Origin: Vibrio sp. DW001
GTDB lineage: Bacteria; Pseudomonadota; Gammaproteobacteria; Enterobacterales; Vibrionaceae
Direction: 5' to 3'
Length of the DNA stretch: 64,000 bases
Assembly (NCBI RefSeq): GCF_029016285.1
Contig: NZ_CP091975.1
Location: 62,001 to 126,000, forward strand
The notes beneath the pieces were generated by a model. That model was not told the origin of the DNA. It did not search any database and saw only the letters and a program-made list of their open reading frames with translations. Positions 18,152-26,401 of the stretch are shown here, piece by piece (the first letter of the stretch is position 1; every line of letters starts with the position of its first letter). Position numbers and translations under genes: made by a program.

Positions 18152-18787
18152 ATGACACAATTGATAAATGAATTAAGTGCATTAAAATTAGTGCCAGTAA
18201 TAGTTATAGATTCTGCAGAAGATATATTACCAATAGGTAAGTTGCTTGTTGATAATGGTTTACCGATTGCTGAAATCACTTATCGGTCATCAGCAGCAGG
18301 TGAAGCGATAAGATTATTGAAGGATAATTTTCCAGGTATACTTATTGGTGCTGGTACTGTACTTAATAAAGAACAGGTGATGTCTGCAAAAGAGTCAGGG
18401 GCTGATTTTATAGTTTCTCCTGGCGTTAATGTAGAAACTATAGCGACTTGTCGTGAAGAAAATATAACAATAGTACCAGGGGTTAATAGCCCTTCGGATA
18501 TAGAATTAGCACTAAACAATAATATATCGTTGGTCAAATATTTTCCGGCGGAAGCTTCTGGAGGCGTGACTATGTTGAAAGCTCTCCTTGGGCCTTACAA
18601 TATGCTTAAAGTGATGCCAACAGGTGGCATCACGGCTGATAACATTCAAAGCTACTTAGATATAGATGCAGTTGTTGCATGCGGCGGCTCATGGATTGTA
18701 GATCGAAAGCTAATCCAAGATAAAGACTGGGGCAAATTAGATCAGTTAATTAAGGATGCTTGTGGCCAACTTAATGAGTGTGAATAA
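18152..18787 (+). CDS. eda: 2-keto-3-deoxy-6-phosphogluconate aldolase
   Basis: 211 aa, the usual length. It splits KDPG into pyruvate and glyceraldehyde-3-phosphate. Signatures: AEITYRSSAAGEAI with the active-site Glu near residue 40, GAGTVLN, SPGVN, and the Schiff-base Lys in LVKYFPAEASGG near residue 130, followed by the phosphate-binding MPTGGI. It is the last gene of the idnD operon and completes the pathway inside one island. Confidence 0.93.
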   Translation: MTQLINELSALKLVPVIVIDSAEDILPIGKLLVDNGLPIAEITYRSSAAGEAIRLLKDNFPGILIGAGTVLNKEQVMSAKESGADFIVSPGVNVETIATCREENITIVPGVNSPSDIELALNNNISLVKYFPAEASGGVTMLKALLGPYNMLKVMPTGGITADNIQSYLDIDAVVACGGSWIVDRKLIQDKDWGKLDQLIKDACGQLNECE

Positions 18788-18937
18788 CGAACTAGGTTGG
18801 ATGAAGGCATAGTGTAGTTACATCTAAGGCTAGATATAATAATATTTAGCCTTAGATATTCGCAAACTTCTTGTTCTTAATTGTAGTGGTTAGTGGGACT
18901 TGACCATTACAATCTTTGCACGCGCCCTCATTTAAGG

Positions 18938-19414
18938 TTAAGAGTGACTGCTTGTGCTGTTATACAGAGAAGAATCTATTTTGATCACGACTTTATTTAT
19001 AGGTTGTCCCCCTGACTTAGACACCATTGGGCGGTGCCATTCTCCTGGATAAAAAACGACAAATTCCCCCTCATTAAGTGTTACGGACTGTTCGTTATTT
19101 ACGCTTTCGACAAATTCCACGTCATTGTCAAATTTTTTCCCATCCATAAAAGCACTCGTAGCTGGCTTTATTGCATAGGTAAGCGTTTCTTGTCCTGCGA
19201 GAACCAAATGTACATCAATATATGATCGATGTATTTCGATCTGTGAGTCGTCTAATGCCCTATCGTTATCGTGTACTTTAACAACAAAAAAATGGTCCTC
19301 ATCGATTTTGGTCACACCGAGTTCTAGGCTTGACAATTCGAGCTTTAATGCACGAGAAATAAACTGATGAATGAGGTTATTGTTGTCTAATGAATGTATG
19401 TCAGAACAGTGCAT
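18938..19414 (-). CDS. YhcH/YjgK/YiaL family protein
   Basis: 158 aa. It is a single-domain cupin-like protein with conserved blocks IEIHRSYIDVHLVLAGQETLTYAI and FVVFYPGEWHRPMVSKSGG, whose His and Glu probably bind a metal. Relatives occur in sugar-acid and sialic-acid operons; YhcH has been suggested to handle a sugar anomer or epimer, but this is not settled. It is cotranscribed with the HAD gene upstream (30-base gap) and diverges from the diketogulonate operon. A second member of the family lies at 25910. Confidence 0.82.
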   Translation of the reverse strand: MHCSDIHSLDNNNLIHQFISRALKLELSSLELGVTKIDEDHFFVVKVHDNDRALDDSQIEIHRSYIDVHLVLAGQETLTYAIKPATSAFMDGKKFDNDVEFVESVNNEQSVTLNEGEFVVFYPGEWHRPMVSKSGGQPINKVVIKIDSSLYNSTSSHS

Positions 19415-19444
19415 ATTAAACCTTTTATATGAGATAAATATTAA

Positions 19445-20041
19445 TTATGTAGCCGGGCAAAACTCTATGATTTTACCATCATTAACTAAATAACAGTCCA
19501 TGCCTGCTGCAATTGCAGCTTGTTTGCCTATCTTTGTATCTTCAAAGACAACACACTGATTTGCAGGTGTGTTGAGTTGTTGAGCGACGGAGAGAAAAGT
19601 GTCTGGAGAGGGCTTGTGGTTAACCACCTCATCAGAGGTAACTAATATCTCTACCATGGTTAGAATATCCGTCGTGTCCAAGATTTCTTTGGCATGCTTG
19701 CGTTGTGCGCCGGTGCCTATTCCAATTTTTTTCGTGAGGTAATTATCTTTTAGTATTTGATAAACCCCGGGAATAGTATCGCCTTTAAACGCAATAGATT
19801 CGAAGTTGGAAATTTTATCCTGAGTGATCAAATCTGCGTTTAGATCCAAATTGTAACGATTAATGATTTCAATCGTTACTTTTCTAGTTGGCATCCCCCC
19901 GAGTTGATTTAACCACTCTTTCTCATAAGGGATATCAAACGTTGTGCAGGTTTTTTCCCAAGCAGCAGCGTGCGCTATCATTGAGTTAATTAAGGTTCCA
20001 TCTAAGTCAAAGATAATGCATTTATATTTGTCTAAATTCAT
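19445..20041 (-). CDS. HAD-superfamily sugar phosphatase (YqaB-like)
   Basis: 198 aa from ATG 20041 (MNLDKYKCIIFDLDGTL); the frame is open to 20083 but no ribosome site supports either start. The HAD nucleophile is in FDLDGTLIN, motif II in GIGTGAQRKHA, motif III Lys in HKPSPDTFL and motif IV in VVFEDTKIG. It resembles E. coli YqaB and beta-phosphoglucomutase relatives that dephosphorylate small sugar phosphates. The likely role is removal of stray phosphorylated intermediates of the sugar-acid pathways. Substrate unknown. Confidence 0.8.
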   Translation of the reverse strand: MNLDKYKCIIFDLDGTLINSMIAHAAAWEKTCTTFDIPYEKEWLNQLGGMPTRKVTIEIINRYNLDLNADLITQDKISNFESIAFKGDTIPGVYQILKDNYLTKKIGIGTGAQRKHAKEILDTTDILTMVEILVTSDEVVNHKPSPDTFLSVAQQLNTPANQCVVFEDTKIGKQAAIAAGMDCYLVNDGKIIEFCPAT

Positions 20042-20476
20042 ATAAATAATTTTAGTACGTGTGCGATGGCGGGAAGTGTACATTTTTTATGCGCCATTTT
20101 TCCACATAATATTTCTGAAAAGAGACAATTTCTCTCTTCTATCTACCTTTCGACTCACGTTAATTATTCATTCTCATTTAAGAATGTATAGCTAAGCGGT
20201 TATCGTGAACATACTGACCAGAAAATTATTTTACAGTTTGTTAACAAATGAATTATTCAGTGATCCTCGTCTAAAAATCATCAAATCAACTTAACCTTAC
20301 ATTTAAATATCCAACTTAGATCTCGTTTTTCGGTTTTTTTTGCTGTTTGTTTAAAAATCAGTAACTTAGGTTTTACAGTGTGTCATTCGTCATAAAACTC
20401 CAACGACAATAGTGACAAAATTCGGAATTTGAACCATTATATATTCCGCATTACGGAATTCATCGGAGTAAAAATT
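20042..20476. other. intergenic control region of the diketogulonate island
   Basis: A 435-base AT-rich stretch between the divergent HAD gene and dlgD. It contains the ATTCCG/CGGAAT palindrome next to dlgD. No other gene, RNA or terminator could be supported. Confidence 0.6.
20443..20459. promoter_or_regulatory. probable IclR-family operator
   Basis: ATTCCG (20443-20448) and CGGAAT (20454-20459) form an inverted repeat with a 5-base spacer. A further CGGAATT lies at 20423-20429. The site is about 18 bases upstream of the dlgD start at 20477 and may block transcription or translation initiation. The IclR regulator at 28534 is the natural candidate. Confidence 0.55.
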
Positions 20477-21478
20477 ATGCCATTGGTAACAACTGAAAAG
20501 CTTCAAGAAGAATATGAAAGAATTTTATTAGCTCGCGATATGAAGCCTGAAATGGCAACGAAGCTTGCTGCAGGTTTTGTCGAGATGGCAAACGAAGGTA
20601 CTTACTCTCACGGTATTAACCGTTTTCCTGTATTCATAGATCAGGTAGATAAAGGCCAAATTAAATTAAATGAAGTACCTGAGTGTGTGAACAGCATGGG
20701 TGCTTTAGAGCAGTGGGACTGTAATTTTGGACCGGGTGTTTTAAACGGCCTTATTTGTTCAGAAAGAGCGATGGAACTTGCACGTGAGTTCGGTATTGGT
20801 ATGGTCGGAATGCGTAATTCTAACCATTGGATGCGTGGTGGTGCCTATGTTCTAAAAATGGCTCGCGAAGGCTTTGCAGGTATAGCTTCAACCAACTCAA
20901 TAGCAGTAATGCCAGCATGGGGTGGTAAAGACCACCGCGTAGGTTCAAACCCATTAATTATGGCTATCGCTGGTGACCCACCTGTTCTTGTGGATTGCTC
21001 TATGAGTCAGTATTCGTATGGTCAGTTACAAAATTATGTATTAGCAGACAAGCAGTTACCTGTAGTTGGTGGTTTTGACGACAATGGTGAATTGACAACC
21101 GATCCTCATATTTTGTGGGAAAATAAGCGTTTGCTACCAATGGGGTTCTGGAAAGGGTCGTCTATGGCAATCGTACTGGATATGATGTTGACGGCTATTA
21201 CTGGCGGTAACTCGGTTCCTGCTTTAACGGAAGATATGGGCGGAGAATTTGGTGTTTCTCAATTTTTGATCGCTATCGACCTGAGTAGAACCATGGACAA
21301 AGGACGATATGCTCAAGAGATGAAACGTATTAGAGATTATGTCTTAGCTTCTGAGCCTGCAGAAACGGGTTCAGTAATGATTGCTGGTTCTGAGATTCAA
21401 AGTTTCATTGATAAGCATGAACAAGCGGGTGGCATAGAAATACATGATGAGATTTGGAATCAAATTACGTCATTGTAA
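20477..21478 (+). CDS. dlgD: 2,3-diketo-L-gulonate reductase
   Basis: 333 aa from ATG 20477 (preceded by GGAG), one residue from E. coli YiaK/DlgD; the frame is open from 20429. It is a malate/lactate-dehydrogenase type 2 oxidoreductase, marked by YSHGINRFPVF near residue 43 and the RNSNHWMRGGAYV active-site stretch with His near 121. It reduces 2,3-diketo-L-gulonate to 3-keto-L-gulonate with NADH. It leads a long plus-strand operon. Confidence 0.92.
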   Translation: MPLVTTEKLQEEYERILLARDMKPEMATKLAAGFVEMANEGTYSHGINRFPVFIDQVDKGQIKLNEVPECVNSMGALEQWDCNFGPGVLNGLICSERAMELAREFGIGMVGMRNSNHWMRGGAYVLKMAREGFAGIASTNSIAVMPAWGGKDHRVGSNPLIMAIAGDPPVLVDCSMSQYSYGQLQNYVLADKQLPVVGGFDDNGELTTDPHILWENKRLLPMGFWKGSSMAIVLDMMLTAITGGNSVPALTEDMGGEFGVSQFLIAIDLSRTMDKGRYAQEMKRIRDYVLASEPAETGSVMIAGSEIQSFIDKHEQAGGIEIHDEIWNQITSL

Positions 21479-21501
21479 TTTAAGAGAAGTAGGAGAACTT
21501 T

Positions 21502-22002
21502 ATGCAAAATAATATGCTAAAGGTATTTATGTGGATCTGGAAAAGCATCGATATTTTGATGGCTGTCATTTTGGCATTCATGGTCGTACTTGTATTTGTT
21601 AATGTGGTATTGCGCTATGGATTTTCTTCTGGTCTACGTCCTTCTGTCGAACTCTCTCGATTAGGTTTGGTTTGGGTGGTAATGCTTGGTGCTGCAGTCG
21701 TGCTGCGCCGAGGAGATCACTTAGCTGTTGCTGAGTTTTCTGAAAAATTACTTCCTAGAGCCGTCCCATTTTTAAGACGTATATGTTGGGTAATTATTAC
21801 CGTATCGGTCGGCATGCTCTACATCGGTTCTTATCGACAAATGATGTCGAACTGGTCTGATATTTCACCATTAACGGGTCTTCCTTCATCATTGTTTTAT
21901 ATGGCTGGTGTCGTGTCGGGGCTATTGATGGGAGTGATTGCGGTGGTTCGTATTATTAACCCAAATTGGCTACTAGATAACGTAGACATGGAGAAACAGT
22001 AA
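21502..22002 (+). CDS. yiaM: TRAP transporter small subunit (YiaM)
   Basis: 166 aa with four membrane helices (SIDILMAVILAFMVVLVFVNVVLRYGF, LGLVWVVMLGAAVVL, ICWVIITVSVGMLYIGSY, SLFYMAGVVSGLLMGVIAVV). AGGAG precedes the start. It overlaps yiaN by one base. It belongs to the 2,3-diketo-L-gulonate uptake system YiaMNO. Confidence 0.88.
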   Translation: MQNNMLKVFMWIWKSIDILMAVILAFMVVLVFVNVVLRYGFSSGLRPSVELSRLGLVWVVMLGAAVVLRRGDHLAVAEFSEKLLPRAVPFLRRICWVIITVSVGMLYIGSYRQMMSNWSDISPLTGLPSSLFYMAGVVSGLLMGVIAVVRIINPNWLLDNVDMEKQ

Positions 22003-23282
22003 TGACTCTCGCGATATTCTTATCGGTATTAATTATCTCAATCCTATTGGGGCTACCTGTGGCATTTGCGCTGCTGTTGTCTTCAATGGCTTTGATGCTG
22101 CATATGGATTTCTTTAGTGCTGATATTCTTGCGCAATCTTTAATAAATGGTGTGGACAGCTTTACGCTCTTGGCCATTCCATTTTTCTTGATTGCTGGTG
22201 AGGTGATGTCATCTGGCGGACTGTCTACCCGTATCGTTCGCTTAGCTACAACCTATGTTGGGCATCGTCAAGGTGGCCTTGGATATGTCGCAATTTTGAC
22301 ATCGGTACTTTTGGCGGGATTATCTGGGTCTGCCGTTGCAGATGCTGCCGCGTTAGTTAGTATTCTTTATCCAATGATGAAGGCGGCTAAATACCCAGAA
22401 GCATCGTCAATGGGTCTGCTGGCATCCGGCGGTATTATCGCTCCGGTTATTCCACCTTCAATTCCATTGATTTTGGTTGGTGTGGCGGGTGGTATCTCTA
22501 TCAAAAACTTGTTCCTTGGCGGGATTGTTCCTGGCTTGCTAATGGGCATGACGTTGATGTTCGTATGGAGAATGACCGTTCGTAAAGAGAATTTGGAAGT
22601 CTCAGAACGTGCAACGAAGGCTGAGAAACGTGCTGCGCTTAAAGATGGCATTTGGGCATTGTTTTTACCCGTTATCATCATTTTTGGTATTCGTCTTGGT
22701 ATCTTTACGCCGACGGAAGCTGCGGTTGTTGCGGCGGTATACGCTATCGTTATATCTACGTTTATTTATCGTGAACTTACATTAAAAAGTTTCTACAAAA
22801 TCTTATTGAATGCTGGCCGCTCTACCGCGATGGTTATGTTCCTTGTTGGTTGTGCAATGGTGGCTGCATGGTTGATTACGGTTGCTCAACTTCCTCAGCA
22901 ATTAGCCGAGATGTTAGGGCCATTGGTTGACAGTCCACGCTTGTTAATGGCCGTTATCATGTTATTGGTGTTATGCGTTGGTATGGTTATGGATTTGAGT
23001 CCAACAATCTTAATCCTAGTACCGCTGTTAATGCCGATTGTCAAAATGGCAGGTATCGACCCAACGTATTTCGGTTTGATGTTTGTTATCAACTGTTCGA
23101 TTGGTCTAATTACGCCTCCAGTAGGCACTGTTCTTAACGTGGTATGCGGCGTCGCTCGTGTGCCTATGTCTACAGCAGTAAAAGGTGTTTTACCGTTTAT
23201 TGCTGCATATATGATGCTTTTAACACTATTTGTAATATTCCCAAGCATTATTACTGTGCCAATGTCTTTTGTCATTGGTTAA
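22002..23282 (+). CDS. yiaN: TRAP transporter large subunit (YiaN)
   Basis: 426 aa, about 12 membrane helices. DctM signatures include FTLLAIPFFLIAGEVM, GLSGSAVADAAALVSIL and GIIAPVIPPSIPLILVG. Ion-coupled permease of the diketogulonate TRAP system. The ATG overlaps the yiaM stop (TAATG type), so translation is coupled. Confidence 0.92.
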   Translation: MTLAIFLSVLIISILLGLPVAFALLLSSMALMLHMDFFSADILAQSLINGVDSFTLLAIPFFLIAGEVMSSGGLSTRIVRLATTYVGHRQGGLGYVAILTSVLLAGLSGSAVADAAALVSILYPMMKAAKYPEASSMGLLASGGIIAPVIPPSIPLILVGVAGGISIKNLFLGGIVPGLLMGMTLMFVWRMTVRKENLEVSERATKAEKRAALKDGIWALFLPVIIIFGIRLGIFTPTEAAVVAAVYAIVISTFIYRELTLKSFYKILLNAGRSTAMVMFLVGCAMVAAWLITVAQLPQQLAEMLGPLVDSPRLLMAVIMLLVLCVGMVMDLSPTILILVPLLMPIVKMAGIDPTYFGLMFVINCSIGLITPPVGTVLNVVCGVARVPMSTAVKGVLPFIAAYMMLLTLFVIFPSIITVPMSFVIG

Positions 23283-23300
23283 CCCTCTAAGGAGAGAAAA

Positions 23301-24275
23301 ATGAAGTCATTATTTAAAGTCGTAGGAATTGCATCGGCGGTCGCATTTAGCTCAACAGCTATGGCACAAACAACATTAAAGTTAGTGCACGCGGCTCCTG
23401 AATCAGATCTTCAACAAGACATGTCTTTGTTCTTTAAGAAAGAAGTTGAAGCTCGTTCAAATGGCGAAATTAAGATCAACATCTACCCACAGGGTCAGCT
23501 TGGCAATGACAAGCAGATGATTGACGGTTCACGTTCTGGCATCCTAGATATCGCGATGGTTGGCCTTAATAACTATTCTGGCCTACTACCAGAATCATCC
23601 GCTTTCACATTACCTTTTATGTTCCCTAATCGTGAAACGGCTTACAAAGTACTTGATGGTGCTCCAGGACAAGAAATCCTACAGAAAATGGAAAAATTTG
23701 GCCTGAAAGGACTTGGTTACCCAGAAAACGGTTACCGCAACATGACGAACAACGACAAGCCAATCCGCGTTCCTGCAGATGTTGAAGGCCTGCAAATGCG
23801 AGTCAATGGTTCAAAAGCACTGAATGATATGTTTAAAGAGTTAGGTGCTAACCCATTACAACTTCCTATTGCTGAACTATATACGGCATTGGAAACAGGT
23901 GTTGTTGATTCTCAAGACCATCCAATCGGTGTGACTTTGTCATTTAAGTTCTACGAAGTACAAAAGTATTTGAGCTTAACTCAGCACGCATACTCACCTC
24001 TTGTTCTTACTATGAATCTTAAGAAATTCAATAAGTTAAGTTCTGATGAGCAAAGTATTATTACTGACGTAGCGGCAGAAGCTGTTGCCATGCAACGTGA
24101 GCTTAGCATCGAGAAAGAAGACAAGATGATTGCTGAACTTGAAGCTGGCGGTATGGAAGTTAACCGTGACGTAGATGGTGCTGCATTCCAAAAGGCTATC
24201 GCGCCTGTATGGAAAGCATTCATTGAAGTAAACGGTGATGCAATGGTTAAGAAAATTGAAGCAGCAGCAAAATAA
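23301..24275 (+). CDS. yiaO: TRAP transporter solute-binding protein (YiaO)
   Basis: 324 aa, signal peptide ending in STAMAQ (cleavage near residue 22). DctP-type binding protein with GLQMRVNGSKALNDMFKELGANPLQLPIAELYTALETGVVDSQDHP, which holds the ligand-binding Arg. It is the periplasmic receptor for 2,3-diketo-L-gulonate or a related sugar acid. GGAGAG precedes the ATG. Confidence 0.9.
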   Translation: MKSLFKVVGIASAVAFSSTAMAQTTLKLVHAAPESDLQQDMSLFFKKEVEARSNGEIKINIYPQGQLGNDKQMIDGSRSGILDIAMVGLNNYSGLLPESSAFTLPFMFPNRETAYKVLDGAPGQEILQKMEKFGLKGLGYPENGYRNMTNNDKPIRVPADVEGLQMRVNGSKALNDMFKELGANPLQLPIAELYTALETGVVDSQDHPIGVTLSFKFYEVQKYLSLTQHAYSPLVLTMNLKKFNKLSSDEQSIITDVAAEAVAMQRELSIEKEDKMIAELEAGGMEVNRDVDGAAFQKAIAPVWKAFIEVNGDAMVKKIEAAAK

Positions 24276-24284
24276 GCTGTCGCT

Positions 24285-24330
24285 AAATTGACATGTTGTC
24301 TGGCTGAAAAGCGAGGCAATATGTCAATTT
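24285..24330 (+). repeat. intercistronic hairpin after yiaO
   Basis: AAATTGACAT (24285-24294) and ATGTCAATTT (24321-24330) are perfectly complementary. Only three Ts end the stem, so this is probably a partial terminator or an mRNA-stabilising hairpin that lets yiaO be expressed more than the downstream genes. Confidence 0.6.
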
Positions 24331-24380
24331 CTAACCTTTATTAGCACCTTCATTTCACTCACAAATTCGGTAAAAATATT

Positions 24381-25073
24381 ATGTACCAACAATTAAAAGA
24401 GCGTGTATTGGCGGCAAACCTTCAACTGCCCAAATATGGCCTTGTTACTTTCACTTGGGGTAATGTATCTGAAATTGATAGAGACAAGGGTGTTATTGCC
24501 ATTAAGCCATCTGGTGTTGAATATGATGTCATGACGGTTGACGACATTGTAATTGTTGATTTAGATGGTCATCGTGTTGAAGGGAAACTTAATCCATCGA
24601 GTGATACGGCGACTCATATTGAGCTGTATAAAGCATTTACGTCCATTGGTGGAATTGTACACACCCATTCGCGCAATGCGACAGTTTGGGCGCAAGCAGG
24701 TTTGGATATACCCGCATTAGGTACGACTCACGCAGACTACTTTTACGGAGACGTTCCCTGTACTCGTCAACTTACAAGTGAAGAAATCCATACTGATTAT
24801 GAAAAAAACACTGGTTTGGTGATAGTAGAAGAATTTCAGAAACGCAACATCGATTCAAAAGCGATGCCGGGTGCGATAATCGCAGGCCATGCTCCATTTA
24901 CATGGGGGAAAGATGGCTTTGATGCGGTGCATAATGCTGTGGTAATGGAAGAAGTGGCAGCAATGGCAACAGCTACTCGCGCACTGAATGTGGATATAAA
25001 AATTAATCCTGAATTGTTGGATAAGCACTATAACCGTAAACACGGGAAAAATTCGTATTATGGTCAGAAATAG
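24381..25073 (+). CDS. sgbE: L-ribulose-5-phosphate 4-epimerase
   Basis: 230 aa class II aldolase-fold enzyme. Metal ligands are visible in [12 protein letters not shown] (His95, His97) and AGHAPFTWG (His about 170), with the KPSGVEYD substrate loop near residue 43 and NPSSDTATH near 73. It converts L-ribulose-5-phosphate to D-xylulose-5-phosphate, the last step of the pathway. UlaF, SgbE and AraD are close homologues; the operon favours the SgbE/UlaF role. Confidence 0.9.
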   Translation: MYQQLKERVLAANLQLPKYGLVTFTWGNVSEIDRDKGVIAIKPSGVEYDVMTVDDIVIVDLDGHRVEGKLNPSSDTATHIELYKAFTSIGGIVHTHSRNATVWAQAGLDIPALGTTHADYFYGDVPCTRQLTSEEIHTDYEKNTGLVIVEEFQKRNIDSKAMPGAIIAGHAPFTWGKDGFDAVHNAVVMEEVAAMATATRALNVDIKINPELLDKHYNRKHGKNSYYGQK

Positions 25074-25084
25074 GGTGTAGAAAT

Positions 25085-25900
25085 ATGCACAAATTATTGG
25101 CATTAGATCTCGACGGGACAGTACTCAACTCGCAACACAGAATCAGTCCTGTATTAGTCGATACAATCAAAAATATCTCTCAGAAAGTCCCTGTTATTAT
25201 TGTGACTGGACGACATCATGTTGCCGCTCAGCCTTATTATAAAGAGCTGGGTCTGCGTACGCCGATAATTTGTTGTAATGGTACCTATATGTTTGATTAC
25301 GCGACTGACAGCGTAATCAGTGAAAACGCAATAGACAAAAATATCGCAGCTGATTTCATCTCAATATCAGATAAGCATGATTTGAAAATGGTGATGTATG
25401 TACGAGATGCGATGCTGTATTCGAATAAAAGACCCATTGCTTATATGGAAACGTTATCGCAATGGGCGAAGTCTTTCCCTGAAGGTTCTCAACCAAATAT
25501 TCGGCGAGTAGATAATTTTTTCGATGAGTTAGACGCAACAGATTTCGTCTGGAAATTTGTTGTCGAGGGGGGCGATATTGATGGTTTCTCGAATATCGAA
25601 TTTGTGAAAACGAATTTTAATGGAGAGCGTTCTTGGGTTGACCGAGTTGATTTCTCCGCGGCTGGTAACAGCAAAGGTAACGCTTTGTCTGGTTATGTGA
25701 AACAGCTTGGCGTGTCTTTAAATGAGTGCGTAGCGGTAGGAGACAATCATAACGATATCTCAATGCTAAAGTTAGTGGGGCTTGGTATCGCGATGCAGAA
25801 TGCCGACCAAAAAGTAAAAGCTTCTGCGACGTTAGTGACTGAAAAGTCCCATGATGATGAGTTGGGATTATCGACACTTTTAAAAAGTCTATTTTTGTAG
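25085..25900 (+). CDS. Cof-type HAD phosphatase
   Basis: 271 aa. HAD motif I is LDLDGTVLNSQH, motif II VTGRHH, and motif IV GDNHNDISMLKLVGLGIAMQNA near residue 218. It belongs to the Cof/YidA class IIB HAD phosphatases that act on sugar phosphates. It is embedded in the diketogulonate operon between the 4-epimerase and the YhcH protein, 11 bases after the former. Probably a sugar-phosphate phosphatase controlling intermediate levels; substrate unknown. Confidence 0.85.
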   Translation: MHKLLALDLDGTVLNSQHRISPVLVDTIKNISQKVPVIIVTGRHHVAAQPYYKELGLRTPIICCNGTYMFDYATDSVISENAIDKNIAADFISISDKHDLKMVMYVRDAMLYSNKRPIAYMETLSQWAKSFPEGSQPNIRRVDNFFDELDATDFVWKFVVEGGDIDGFSNIEFVKTNFNGERSWVDRVDFSAAGNSKGNALSGYVKQLGVSLNECVAVGDNHNDISMLKLVGLGIAMQNADQKVKASATLVTEKSHDDELGLSTLLKSLFL

Positions 25901-25909
25901 AGAATAATT

Positions 25910-26401
25910 ATGTTAGTTGGAAATACACAAAAAAACTTACTTACCAAAACTTACCCTTTGGCGGTGCAAGATATTCTTCAATATTTAAATAGTCTTGACC
26001 AATCTTTATTAGAATTAGGGCGTCATGAATTGCCAAACTATGACCCTAAACAAGCGTGGTTTGTGGTTCTTGAGTATGAAAAAGAACCCATCTCCTGTTT
26101 TAAGCCAGAGGTCCACAAGCATCACTCTGACCTTCAGATTGTATTGCAAGGTTCTGAGACGATGGCATGGTCAATAGATACTGGTCATCATGTCAATGCA
26201 GAAGAATATAATAAAGACCGCGATCTCCAATTTTATCAATTTGAAAATATAAAACTCAATTATATCGAAGCATTACCGGGCTGCTTCTATCTGTTTACTC
26301 CCAATATCGTTCATATCACCAACATCCATGATGGGAACTCGCAACCTGTTCGAAAACTCGTCGTTAAAATCCATAATGATCTATTGGGAGCTTGTGAATG
26401 A
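25910..26401 (+). CDS. yiaL: YhcH/YjgK/YiaL family protein
   Basis: 163 aa. Conserved blocks are EVHKHHSDLQIVLQGSETMAWSI and GCFYLFTPNIVHITNIHDG, the same architecture as the protein at 18938 but clearly diverged. E. coli has yiaL at the comparable place in its yiaKLMNOPQRS operon. It overlaps the kinase gene by 4 bases (ATGA). Its reaction is not established. Confidence 0.83.
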   Translation: MLVGNTQKNLLTKTYPLAVQDILQYLNSLDQSLLELGRHELPNYDPKQAWFVVLEYEKEPISCFKPEVHKHHSDLQIVLQGSETMAWSIDTGHHVNAEEYNKDRDLQFYQFENIKLNYIEALPGCFYLFTPNIVHITNIHDGNSQPVRKLVVKIHNDLLGACE

